NCBI GenBank assembly: GCA_009731375.1
Contig: BJOX01000141.1
Coordinates: 115,634-169,753, forward strand
Source: Paulinella micropora
Lineage: Eukaryota; Cercozoa; Imbricatea; Euglyphida
Direction of reading: 5' to 3'
DNA: 54,120 nt
The translations under genes were made by a program, and so were the position numbers. Within the stretch, counting starts at the first letter, position 1. Each line of letters begins with the position of its first letter. Shown here piece by piece: positions 22,038-31,083 of the stretch. The notes beneath the pieces are model-generated. The model saw nothing but the letters and a program-made list of their open reading frames with translations. It made no database searches and was not told the DNA's origin.

Positions 22038-22129
22038 TACTTTAGCTTTCCCCATCATACAGGCTTCACAAAATCTAACACTAATATAACAACCAGTTCG
22101 GATAACTGGGGATGGCCCCTTTTTCCGAA

Positions 22130-22465
22130 ATTTTCCTAGGGTATACTTAGTTTTTTCTACATGTCAGACCTGACTCTTCTAACTAATATTAGATTGTAAT
22201 GTGTGTTTAAACCAATTGGAAACTAGTTTATTTATTAATAAAAACTAGTGTTGACACTCATAAAAGAATGTGAAAAAAAAGTCGTTCGGCCGGCTCGGCA
22301 ACACATACCCGCCCACCCCGCAAAGTCAGTATGCCTGACCTGACTGTTGTAATTAATATTAGACTGACATAATGCGCTTTTAAATCAATTGGAAACACGT
22401 TTATTTATTAATAAAACTACCTGGTTGTGACTCAATGACACAAAAAAATTCAGTGTGAGGCAACC
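22130..22465. repeat. Diverged direct repeat pair of ~140 bp
   Basis: 22163-22262 and 22335-22430 share TCTAACTAATATTAGA/TGTAATTAATATTAGA, the phrase AATTGGAAAC and GTTTATTTATTAATAAAA in the same order. No coding sequence. Between here and the next gene there is a C15 run and CA repeats (22465-22505). Confidence 0.7.
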
Positions 22466-22641
22466 CCCCCCCCCCCCACACACACACACATACACACACC
22501 CCCCACTCACGAGCGCTCCAACTCCCTACATTAATCTCAATCTTCCTCTTCTGAATCATCTGCATCAGTATCATCTAGTCTCCTTCGCTTCTTCACTCGC
22601 TCACGCCTGACTCTTACTACCTATGTGTATGAAAAAACATC

Positions 22642-23177
22642 CTATGTGTTGTGTCGCGTCGCATTCATTGCGAGTGACCAAGTCAATAGTTTGTCAGTGA
22701 AGTTGGTGGGGGTGTCAGCAGTAATTTCCATTCTCTTCTTCTTCTTCTTCTTCTTCTTCTTTTTCTTCTCCTTCTTTTTCTTCTTCTTCTGTTTCTCTTG
22801 CTCACTATCACTATCTGAGCTGCTGTCTGACGAGCTGTCTGACGAGCTGTCTGACGTGTCACTGTCACTCTCATGCTTCTTCTTCTTCTTCTTATTCTCT
22901 TTCTTCTTCTTCTTCTCTTTCTTCTTTTTCTCTTTCTTGTTCTCGTTTTTGTTTTTTTCTTCTTCTTCCTCTTCTTTTTGCTGCTGCTTCGGATTCCCCT
23001 CACCCCCACCACCCCCCGGGCCAGAGACGGGACGCTCTTGCAAAGTTTTCACAAGCTGCGAAATAGACGAGCTCATATTGCTGATATCAGCCCTTAACCT
23101 CTGTCAAAGCAGCAGTGACAGTGAATAAATAAATTAATAAATCAATATGATTTCAATAATATATATAATATTGATAA

Positions 23178-23230
<53 letters not shown>

Positions 23231-23655
23231 AAGAAGAAGAAGAAGAAGAAGGAGAAGGAGGAGGAGGAGGAGGAGGAGGAGGGAGGGATCACAAAATTAC
23301 CGAAAGACCCTTAGCCTCCCCTAAGGCTTCCTTGCCGCCCTTTTCCTCCTCTTCCTTGTCGCCCTTTCCTACAAGCAATATTTATTATTGCAAAACGCAG
23401 GAGAAAAAAAAGAAATCAAGGGGCTGACCTTTCTTTGTTTTTTTTTTCTCCTGCGTTTTCTCCTGCGTGATAACCTCGTCATCGCTGCTTTCCTGATCAA
23501 AGTCTACAAACAAAGAAAAGCTCGAAACTAACAGTGGCTTCTGCAGCCTCTAACCCTCGACTTCTATCTCGCTTTCTTTTGGCTTCTTTGGACCGGCCTT
23601 CTTATTCTTCTTCGGGGGACTTTCCTCAATGACCTCATCTAGTTCAACAGGTTCA
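22642..23655 (-). CDS. Multi-exon host gene for a Lys/Glu- and Ser/Asp-rich protein
   Basis: Four minus-strand exons with matching phases. The first seen exon (up to ~23655, ending 23555 before GTTAGAG) encodes EESPPKKNKKAGPKKPKES. Exon 23503-23429 follows TTTGTAG and ends before GTCAGC (DQESSDDEVITQEKTQEKKK). Exon 23368-23301 follows CTTGTAG and ends before GTAATT (GDKEEEEKGGKEALGEAKG). The last exon 23100-22642 follows TTTGACAG and ends at TAG. Phases 1, 1, 0 join cleanly. The last exon has a short helix (SSSISQLVKTLQ), a Gly/Pro patch, very long Lys/Glu runs, a Ser/Asp acidic block, and an ordinary tail. This composition fits a nuclear or nucleolar protein; I do not recognise the family. 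The 5' end may be inside the gap at 23757. Confidence 0.6.
23180..23286. repeat. (AGT)n(AAG)n(AGG)n triplet tract inside an intron
   Basis: AGT, then AAG, then GGA triplets. It lies between the last two exons of the minus-strand gene, so it is an intronic microsatellite. Confidence 0.9.
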
Positions 23656-23756
23656 CAGATCAAAGGTGAGAAACAAGCAAAACAAATGCATACCTGCTAA
23701 AGAGCGGTCGATTTTGACCCGTCCTGACTTCCGCGTTCCGGCGGCCTTCTAACATT

Positions 23757-24249
23757 NNNNNNNNNNNNNNNNNNNNNNNNNNNNNNNNNNNNNNNNNNNN
23801 NNNNNNNNNNNNNNNNNNNNNNNNNNNNNNNNNNNNNNNNNNNNNNNNNNNNNNNNNNNNNNNNNNNNNNNNNNNNNNNNNNNNNNNNNNNNNNNNNNNN
23901 NNNNNNNNNNNNNNNNNNNNNNNNNNNNNNNNNNNNNNNNNNNNNNNNNNNNNNNNNNNNNNNNNNNNNNNNNNNNNNNNNNNNNNNNNNNNNNNNNNNN
24001 NNNNNNNNNNNNNNNNNNNNNNNNNNNNNNNNNNNNNNNNNNNNNNNNNNNNNNNNNNNNNNNNNNNNNNNNNNNNNNNNNNNNNNNNNNNNNNNNNNNN
24101 NNNNNNNNNNNNNNNNNNNNNNNNNNNNNNNNNNNNNNNNNNNNNNNNNNNNNNNNNNNNNNNNNNNNNNNNNNNNNNNNNNNNNNNNNNNNNNNNNNNN
24201 NNNNNNNNNNNNNNNNNNNNNNNNNNNNNNNNNNNNNNNNNNNNNNNNN
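23757..24249. other. 493-bp assembly gap
   Basis: All N. It is bounded on the right by TCG/TCA triplet DNA, so it is probably an unassembled microsatellite. Confidence 0.95.
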
Positions 24250-24402
24250 TCGTCGTCGTCATCGTCGTCATCGTCATCATCATCATCGTCATCGTCGTCG
24301 TCGTCGTCATCATTATCGTCATCGTCATCGTCATCGTCGTCGTCATCGTCATCATCGTCATCGTCCTCATCGTCATCGTCATCATCGTCATCATCGCAAT
24401 CG

Positions 24403-24436
<34 letters not shown>

Positions 24437-24472
24437 CATCATCGTCATCATCGTCGTCATCATCGTCATCAT

Positions 24473-24503
<31 letters not shown>

Positions 24504-24582
24504 ATCATCATGGTCGTCGTCATCATCATGGTCGTCGTCATCGTCGTCATCATGGTCGTCGTCATCATCATCGCCATCGTCA

Positions 24583-24617
<35 letters not shown>

Positions 24618-24640
24618 ATCATCGTCGTCGTCGTCCTTGT
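24250..24640. repeat. (TCG/TCA)n triplet tract
   Basis: Nearly pure TCG/TCA triplets. The minus strand would read poly-Asp or Met/Thr; neither is a credible protein. A further (GAT)n tract lies at 24706-24790. Confidence 0.95.
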
Positions 24641-24880
24641 CACGATGGGAATCGTACAATCAGATGCTGGAAGATGCCGCAACAGCGCTCCTTTCCAGAG
24701 CAAATGATGATGATGATGATGATGATGATGATGGTGATGATGCTGCTGATGATGATGATGATGATGATGATGTTGATGGTGATGATGATTATCCATGCAT
24801 GCATCCCTCAATCCATCTCTCTATCTTTCTATTGATCTGTCTGTCTGTCTAGCTAGCTATCTGTCTGTCTATCCATGTAG

Positions 24881-25258
24881 AAAGCAGTTGTTTAAAACTA
24901 CAAATCATACGTGGGCGATCCAGAATCTGTTTCTCTACCCATCTTTCTGTTTGTCTGTCCATGTACCTGTCTGTCTATCTATCTAGAGAGCAGACGGTGA
25001 ACTGGCCGAGCATGTGAGCACACAACATCATTCATAGCAAACGTTATATTTTTCCGTCTATCTGTCTCTTTGTCTATCTATGTAGAGAGCAGATGTTGAA
25101 AACTCAAAATGCATGCGTGGAAGGACAATAGCATCTATACTATCTTTGTATTTTTTCTATTTGTCTGTCTATCTACCTGTTTGTATTTTGTGTGTAGAGA
25201 GCAGATGTTGAAGACTGGAAAAGCATACGTGGACGACACGCCCGTGGAGGTGCCCCTT
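24881..25258 (+). pseudogene. Tandem copies of a glutamyl-tRNA synthetase-like exon
   Basis: The last unit, starting after TGTGTAG at 25198, encodes EQMLKTGKAYVDDTPVE. The GKAYVDDTP core is the signature of eukaryotic and archaeal-type glutamyl-/glutaminyl-tRNA synthetase catalytic domains. Three diverged upstream units begin the same way after a TAG acceptor-like triplet: 25086 (EQMLKTQNACV), 24987 (EQTVNW, then stop) and 24881 (KQLFKTTNHTW). Each is followed by CTGT/CTAT-rich DNA, giving a ~105-bp tandem duplication of exon plus intron edge. A possible preceding exon at 24648-24700 (SYNQMLEDAATALLS) fits the helix before this motif. Only the 25198 unit looks functional. The identification rests on one motif. 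Confidence 0.35.
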
Positions 25259-25445
25259 GTTGTTGTCGTCGTCGTTCTCGTTGTCGTTGTTGTCGTTGTT
25301 GTCGTTTTTGTTGTTGTCGTCGTCGTCGTCGTTGTTGTTCTTGTTGTCGTTGTCGTTGTCGTTGTTGTTGTTGTTGTTGTTGTTGTTGTCGTTGTCGTCG
25401 TTGTTGTTGTTGTTGTTGTTGTTGCTGTTGTTGTTGTCGTTGTCG

Positions 25446-25479
<34 letters not shown>

Positions 25480-25880
25480 CTTCTCTGGTCGGTTCTTGGT
25501 TTTCTTTTTCTTCGTCGATCTCTCTCTGTTCTTTCCCTTCTCTTCTTCTCCTTCTTCTTCTTCTTCTCCTTCTTTTTCTTCTGTTTCATCAGTCTTCCTC
25601 TTCTTCTTCGTCTCCTTCTTCTTTTCCTTCTCCTTCTTCTTCGTCTCCTTCTTCTTCTCCTTCTCCTTCTTCTTCTTTCCCTTCCATCCTCCTCCTTCTT
25701 CTTCTCCTTCTCCTTCTCCTTCTCCTTCTCCTTCTTCTTCTTCTTCTTCTTCTTCTTCTTCTTCTTCTTCTCCTTCTTCTTCTGTTTCATCAGTCTTCCT
25801 CTTCTTCTTCGTCTTCCCCTCCTTCTTCTTCTTCTTCGTCTCCTCCTCCGAAAGCAAAAAGACTGTCTGATTTCTTTTTC
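25259..25880. repeat. (GTT/GTC)n and (CTT)n triplet tracts
   Basis: 25259-25490 is GTT/GTC; 25510-25860 is CTT/CTC with a duplicated unit containing CTGTTTCATCAGTCTTCCTC (at about 25581 and 25782). Frames are low complexity. The Polinton inserted 30 bp beyond its end. Confidence 0.95.
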
Positions 25881-25904
25881 TTTTGATTATCACTCTTGTC
25901 ACTT

Positions 25905-25910
25905 CTTTCT
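25905..25910. other. Left candidate target-site duplication
   Basis: CTTTCT immediately before the left terminus, compared with CGTTCT immediately after the right terminus (47606-47611). Five of six bases match. Six bp is the usual duplication length for Polintons. Confidence 0.5.
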
Positions 25911-26055
25911 AGTAGTATAGGGTGCCACTTTGGCACACTTTTTCAATACATACCTCCGTTGAAATCAAAATCATTCCAACGGCTCTCCTCTTCATTTCGC
26001 AAACAAACAATACAGAAAGCAATTATAAGCAAATAAGCATTAGTCTTAAAAGTTA
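25911..26055 (+). repeat. Left terminal inverted repeat of the Polinton
   Basis: 145 bp, base-for-base the reverse complement of 47461-47605; pairing ends where left has A and right has T. It begins AGTAGTATAGGGTGCCAC and contains a tight hairpin, GTGCCA-CTT-TGGCAC, at 25922-25936 close to the terminus, a possible integrase or terminal-protein landmark. Confidence 0.97.
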
Positions 26056-26092
26056 ATTTCTATTTAAATAATTATAAAGACACATATATAGG

Positions 26093-26526
26093 ATGACGCC
26101 GTTCAGGATTTCAAAAGGTTGTGTAATGGTTAAGAATAATGAAAAAAGACCTANNNNNNNNNNGTTGATGTAGGTATTGAGTTTGTAGATTATTATGGCA
26201 AAGTATCTACAGGCCAACATTATGTCAATGCAATCTCGGTTGAAAAAGTTTTAGAAAGATTGTCGTCAATATTTCAAAGCAACGAAAGTCTTTATATGGA
26301 TGAAAGTGGCACCACCTTTGATAAATTAAAGTTTGTATTAAAGTCTGTTAAAATGCCTACGGGCGGGGCAAGGCTACAGGTTTTGAACAAACTGGATGTA
26401 TATAGAAAGAAAGGAGTAATCTGTATTACTAATAGCGATAACTTATGCCTAGCACGAGCAATCGTTGTTGTCAAAGCAAAAATTGAAAAACATCAAAAAT
26501 ACAAAACAATATTAATGGGGAGAAAG
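26093..26526 (+). pseudogene. Polinton PolB, N-terminal domain (cut by gaps)
   Basis: The ATG at 26093, 38 bp inside the TIR, is the first start and is preceded by AT-rich DNA. The frame is cut by a 10-N gap at 26154-26163 and re-opens in a different phase, so the gap length is nominal. The translated piece has VEKVLERLSSIFQSNESLYM, a K-M-P-x-G-G segment and the diagnostic block ICITNSDNLCLARAIVV, seen at the N-terminus of Polinton DNA polymerases, then ILMGRK. It runs into a 178-N gap. The zinc-binding and exonuclease parts of the same protein appear only from 27426. The segment in between looks foreign to this gene. Confidence 0.7.
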
Positions 26527-26704
26527 NNNNNNNNNNNNNNNNNNNNNNNNNNNNNNNNNNNNNNNNNNNNNNNNNNNNNNNNNNNNNNNNNNNNNNNNNN
26601 NNNNNNNNNNNNNNNNNNNNNNNNNNNNNNNNNNNNNNNNNNNNNNNNNNNNNNNNNNNNNNNNNNNNNNNNNNNNNNNNNNNNNNNNNNNNNNNNNNNN
26701 NNNN

Positions 26705-26964
26705 TCAAAAGTTATATTTGTGAATGTGGAGCAGAGATTACAAATGGAAGTAAATGTAAGCATAAGAAATCTAATAAACATAAAGAAAACGTAGAGTTGT
26801 TAAAATCTAAGGTTGAACAAGTTAAGAAAGAAGAAGACGAAAGATGTAGTATGTGTGGTTATATGGAAAATAATTGCCATTGCGGTTCAGGATATAGCAA
26901 GTACGATCAGACTTGGAAAGACAAAAGATTAATAGGATTTATGGGCATTGCTAGCATAGCATAG
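26705..26964 (+). CDS. Small zinc-finger protein (C-x-C ... H-x5-H), partial
   Basis: An open frame emerges from the N gap and ends at TAG 26962. It has CECGAEITNGSKCKHKKSNK followed by H, a small CxC...H...H finger of the kind seen in short proteins of large DNA viruses. A second Cys cluster follows (CSMCGYMENNCHCG) and the C-terminus ends FMGIASIA. The N-terminus is missing. Its position inside the PolB gene, between two gaps, is odd: it may be a separate gene inserted here or a misplaced contig. Function unknown. Confidence 0.45.
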
Positions 26965-27149
26965 CCGTACAACAATTTCTCCGATCTAATTGAAATCATT
27001 TCGACGGGGGTATGGGTGAATTTTATGTTAAAGACAAGGACACAACACTATATAGAGGCACACAGGGACACAGGACACACCCCACATTTGAGACGGAGAA
27101 ATTATTTTAATTTTATAAAATTATATTTCCTTAGATATATTTATCAAAC

Positions 27150-27415
27150 ATGGAGACACACACGTATAACGGCAAGGTCTACAGGTTGGATAGATTAAGG
27201 GAATATAAGATAAATTACGAAATCAAGTCTGTCAGGGGTCGGGATGTGCTATATATCAAACCGAAGGTAAGGGGGTATAAAATTGATACACTGACTGCCC
27301 AAAACTACTTGAACCAAGTAAGAGGTGCGGTGTATTTCGAACACCATGCTATACCAATAGCGCCACCTTTACCTACGATTGAAGAGAAAAAAGAAATCAA
27401 GGAAAATGTCAGAGA
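27150..27415 (+). CDS. Unknown protein, C-terminus lost in gap
   Basis: ATG 27150 follows an AT-rich leader (TATAAAATTATATTTCCTTAGATATATTT). At least 88 codons: NGKVYRLDRLREYKINYEIK, VRGRDVLYIKPKVRGYK, then a Pro-rich end before 10 N at 27416. Basic, mixed alpha/beta composition; no family recognised. An upstream mini-frame (27010-27108, 32 codons) may be spurious. Like the zinc-finger frame it lies between PolB parts and may be on a misplaced contig. Confidence 0.4.
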
Positions 27416-27425
27416 NNNNNNNNNN

Positions 27426-30174
27426 AATCGTGCGGGCTGAATTACAGAAAGAAGGACATACATAAATGCGGATATGCGAAATGAAGTAATTGTAAAGAAC
27501 TGAAACCACTAGAGCACCAATGTGAAATAGTCCAAAAAGAATCTTCCCACCGTCAGAGCAATACATATTCTTTGACTTTGAAGCGACACAGGACACAGGC
27601 GAGCACATTGTTAATCATGCTGAAAGCCAGTATTACGATGCGAAGGAACCGCCAGTAATTCACAAGAACATTCAAGACTTTTGTAATTGGGCTTTTGACA
27701 CTAAGCACAGCGGATTTACCTTTATCGCACACAATGCTCGCGGTTATGATTGTCAGTTTATTCTTAAGTGGCTTGTAGATAACAAACAGACACCATTTGT
27801 CATTTACCAAGGCGGTAAGATAATGATGATGACACATAAGAAATACCGCTTCATTGATAGTTTGAGTTTCCTTACGATGCCATTGTCTGACTTTCCAAAG
27901 ACATTCGGACTAACGGAACTTAAGAAAGGATACTTTCCGCACTTCTTCAACACAGACAAGAACAAAAACTATGTTGGGGTTATGCCACATAAGAAACATT
28001 ACGGCTACGACACTATGCGAGGAGATAAGAGAAAGGAGTTTTTAGAATGGTATGAACAACAGGTCAATCTCCGACGCGTCGGAGATAGTGTTCACAACCA
28101 TTTTGATATGGCGAAGGAAATCGCTGAGTATTGTCATAGCGATGTTGATATACTTAGAAAGGGTTGTATAGATTTTAGAAAGCAGTTTCTTGAATTCGGT
28201 ATTGACCCGTTTCAATATACAACTATTGCGAGTTGTGTTATGGCTCTGTATCGTGCTAAGTTTATGCCTGTTAATTCAATTGCGGTATTGAAAGCGGAAA
28301 AACAAAACAGGATGGCTTCAAGGGCTTGTGTTGAATGGTTAGCCTACAGAAGCAGACTAGACAAAACAGACATTAAGCATGCCTTCAACGGAGGTGAAAA
28401 AATGTTTCAACTCGGGCAATCAAAAATATATGTGGATGGCTGGGACGAGAAAAACAAAACCGCTTATGAGTTTTACGGGTGTCATTGGCACGGCTGTCAG
28501 AAGTGTTGGAACGGCAATGCAATGAATGCCAAGAAAAATAAGACTATGGGCGAACTATACAAGGAAACAATGAGAAGAGAAAAACAACTGAGCCAACAGG
28601 TAAAAGTAATAAGTGTCTGGGAATGTGATTGGAGCCTGATGAAAACCAGTGAAAGACTGGCCGAGGATACCAACGAACGAATTATGGAACAAGAAGGATT
28701 AAACCCACGAGAAGCAATGTTTGGAGGTAGAACGAATGCTCTAACATTGTATTGGAAATCACGACACAGCGACGAATACGCGAAATACATTGACATATGC
28801 TCACTCTATCCGACCGTTATGTATTATGACCTTTACCCTAGCGGGCACCACGAAATCATCAGACCAAATGATGGTGTGGAACGAAAAGATATGCGAAACA
28901 AAATAATAAAAAAGGAATATTTCGGAGTGGCTAAGGTTAAGATGCTACCGCCGAGAGGATTACTACACCCAGTCTTACCAAAAGCGGACAGAGGCAAGAT
29001 GATGTATTACTTATGCGATAAGTGCGGGATGACTGAGCACCACGGAGAATGCAAGCACACCGACAATGAGCGGGCAATAACAGGAACTTGGGCAACTCCA
29101 GAAATTTACAAGGCCTTAGATAAAGGGTATAAGTTAATGAAAGTATATGAAGTATGGCACTGGAAAGAACAGAGCAGTAGCCTATTCAAAGAATACATAA
29201 AGACATTCTTGAAGGTTAAGCAGGAATCAAGTGGATATCCAGCAGGATGCAATACGGCCGAGGAAAAACAAAACTACATAAGCAGTATGGAAATCAAAAT
29301 GGGTGTTAAGATGGATGAAAACAAAATAGAAGAAAACTCAGGTCGCCGTGCGGTGGCTAAGTTGTGCTTGAACTCCTTGTGGGGTAAGTTTGGAGAGAAG
29401 CAGAACAAAAAACAAAACAAAATGATAAGGGATAAGGAAACCCTATACAAACTAATGAACGATAAATCAGTGGATAACATAAATATTAACATAATCAACG
29501 ACGAAATAATAGAGGCCAGTTATGATTTAAAACAGGATGCGGTCAGCGACCCGATTAAGACAAATATTGTAGTTGCTCTATTTACTACCTGCCACGCGAG
29601 AATGAGACTTTATGAGATGATGGACAGACTAGGCAGGAGAATTCTATACCACGATACGGATAGTGTAATATATACCACAGACCTGACGAAAGGCGAAGAT
29701 GATGTAAAGACGGGCAAACTACTCGGGGACTGGACGGATGAATTAAAGGGAGCCAAGATAAAGACCTTCGTTGGAGGCGGGGCAAAGTGCTACGGATACT
29801 TATTAGATAACGGCAAAGCCTGTATGAAAGTAAAAGGATTTAGTATGAATTACGAGACGAAGAAGGCCTTAAACTTACCTAATATGTTAAGTGTAATCAG
29901 TTGCGGGCTTGGTATTAAAAACACAGATTTATTTGAGAAGGGTAAAAATGAACTGGCGGACTTGTTAGAGACTGAGGAAGAATTAAGGATTGCTAAGCGA
30001 ATTGAGAAGTCTGGAAAAGTAGTTATAATAGAAAACAACAAGATAACGCGAGACAAACAAAAGAAAAAAATAACAAGCGAATACTTAGAAAAGATATTTA
30101 GTTTTACATATACGAAAAGACAAGTTATCGGAATTGTAGAGAATGCGATTGAAACACGGCCGTTTGGATATTAA
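27426..30174 (+). pseudogene. Protein-primed type family-B DNA polymerase (PolB)
   Basis: Synthesises DNA from the element ends. In order: a Cys/His zinc region (27467-27522); Exo I FFDFEATQDTG at ~27568; Exo II FIAHNARGYDCQFIL at ~27720; Exo III EYCHSDVDILRK at ~28129; a nuclease-like insert with EFYGCHWHGCQKC and VWECDW typical of Polinton polymerases; Pol A DICSLYPTVMYYD at ~28793; Pol B KLCLNSLWGKFG at ~29359; Pol C YHDTDSVIYT at ~29647. All catalytic motifs are intact. Two lesions lie near the N-terminus: TGA at 27482-27484, where a zinc ligand would be expected, and loss of one base in or near the A5 run at 27533-27541. The frame is open from 27526 to TAA 30172. A 20-bp palindrome at 28067-28086 lies in frame between Exo II and Exo III. 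Confidence 0.93.
28067..28086. repeat. 20-bp palindrome inside PolB
   Basis: ATCTCCGACGCGTCGGAGAT, a perfect palindrome encoding L-R-R-V-G-D in frame. The same word with one central change is at 30207 and 38462. Confidence 0.95.
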
Positions 30175-30206
30175 TGATGTTTAGTATAGCAAAAACAATA
30201 TAGGTA

Positions 30207-30226
30207 ATCTCCGACACGTCGGAGAT
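30207..30226. repeat. 20-bp palindrome downstream of PolB
   Basis: ATCTCCGACACGTCGGAGAT, 33 bp after the PolB stop and before the first GKYK gene. Flanked by GGTA and AGGG, similar to the copies in ORFs. It could fold at the 3' end of the PolB transcript. Confidence 0.95.
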
Positions 30227-30270
30227 AGGGGTTATGGAGTTAAACTTCATAATTTTTTTATTTATTTATT

Positions 30271-30302
30271 TTTTCTATAAAATATATACCATATACTATA
30301 CT
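30271..30302 (+). promoter_or_regulatory. AT-rich TATA-like leader of the GKYK gene
   Basis: CTATAAAATATATACCATAT immediately precedes ATG 30303. Similar AT-rich leaders without hairpins precede 26093, 27150 and 30619, in contrast to the hairpin leaders of structural genes. Confidence 0.4.
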
Positions 30303-30590
30303 ATGACCACCCTCACCAGACTATGCGAGAAGTTTGAGAAACTCTCTATTGAAAATAAAAAAGAAACATTTTCTCTTACCGATGTTAAAAAGATAATTAC
30401 TGACGAAATCCAAATGATTGAAAAGGCACGGGCAGGCAAGCCAAAGGATACTTTTCCATTTGGTAAGTATAAAGGTAAGAAAATTCAAGATGTAGCGGTT
30501 ATTGATAAGCCATATCTTGAATGGGTTATGAAACAGCCGTGGTTTGAGAAATTTACCGACATTAAAAGTGAAGTAAAAAAATACATTTAA
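30303..30590 (+). CDS. Small 'GKYKG' domain protein (DUF3820/ExoX C-terminus-like), copy 1
   Basis: ATG 30303 is chosen over an upstream in-frame ATG at 30234 because the extra residues are a hydrophobic AT-rich read-through of the leader and the TATAAAATATATA box lies just before 30303. 95 residues: a helical N-terminus, then FPFGKYKGKKIQDVAVIDKP and YLEWVMKQPWFE. That block matches the short domain found alone (DUF3820) or at the C-terminus of exonuclease X-like proteins, probably a nucleic-acid-binding module. Followed 28 bp later by a paralogue in the same direction. It has no exonuclease catalytic residues itself; it might assist PolB, but that is inference. Confidence 0.6.
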   Translation: MTTLTRLCEKFEKLSIENKKETFSLTDVKKIITDEIQMIEKARAGKPKDTFPFGKYKGKKIQDVAVIDKPYLEWVMKQPWFEKFTDIKSEVKKYI

Positions 30591-30618
30591 TAAAAATTAT
30601 TTTGCAGTATATATATCA

Positions 30619-31050
30619 ATGACAGACCTAAGCACCAAGCAGGACTACTTGAATGAAATTGAAAAATGGAACATTGACAGCGAAGTTAAGAAACCCACTA
30701 TTAAATGGACTAAACCCGACATTGTTTCTTTCTATGAGCAATATAAACCCAATGTTGGGATTTCCAACATAGATGATAATGTGAAAGTAGTTATTCCTTT
30801 AGAAAACGTGTTGGACGAAGAGCCGAGCACACCTTTTAAGGAGACTGATTTAAAAGAGACTGGAATTACAGAGATTAAAATGAATGTCGGCGAAGAAATA
30901 GCACAAAGTGAAACCGATATTTTTCTTCAATATGGTAAGTATAAAAAAATGAAAATTGAAGATGTTGCTAAGATTGATAAACCATACCTTGAATATTTAA
31001 TTCAACAACCTTATTTTAATAACAAAGATGCGGTAAAAAAATATTTATGA
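30619..31050 (+). CDS. 'GKYK' domain protein, copy 2
   Basis: 143 residues. The C-terminal 40 (LQYGKYKKMKIEDVAKIDKP, YLEYLIQQPYFNNK) are clearly paralogous to the preceding gene: both end K-P-Y-L-E-x(2,3)-Q-P-x-F and VKKYL/VKKYI. The N-terminal half is different, acidic, and includes IKWTKPDIVSFYEQYKP, which resembles a short SAP- or HeH-like helix pair. It converges with the minus-strand structural gene 33 bp away. Function unknown; a DNA-binding helper is the simplest guess. Confidence 0.55.
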   Translation: MTDLSTKQDYLNEIEKWNIDSEVKKPTIKWTKPDIVSFYEQYKPNVGISNIDDNVKVVIPLENVLDEEPSTPFKETDLKETGITEIKMNVGEEIAQSETDIFLQYGKYKKMKIEDVAKIDKPYLEYLIQQPYFNNKDAVKKYL

Positions 31051-31083
31051 TATCACATCGCTTTTCATTAAATTTTTTTTGCT

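Larger units (their letters stand above)
19050..22077 (-). mobile_element. Decayed Ty1/Copia LTR retrotransposon (pol)
   Basis: Minus-strand order is integrase, RVT_2 reverse transcriptase, RNase H, the Copia order. Gag, protease and the integrase zinc finger lie beyond a 10-N gap at 22028. At least five frame breaks separate the open pieces. Upstream of the gap, a 37-bp sequence is duplicated on both sides, so the contig end is uncertain. Confidence 0.85.

Noticed and set aside
23660-24811. Poly-Asp and Met/Thr-rich frames
   Set aside because: They consist of the TCG/TCA microsatellite and a run of N.
25109-25902. Poly-Val, poly-Thr and Lys/Glu frames
   Set aside because: They translate GTT and CTT triplet tracts; only the exon-like start at 25198 has protein character.
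27482-27484. TGA decoded as Cys (alternative genetic code)
   Set aside because: The TGA sits where a Cys ligand is expected, but the capsid, penton and adjacent genes end in TGA, so it is a stop in this element.
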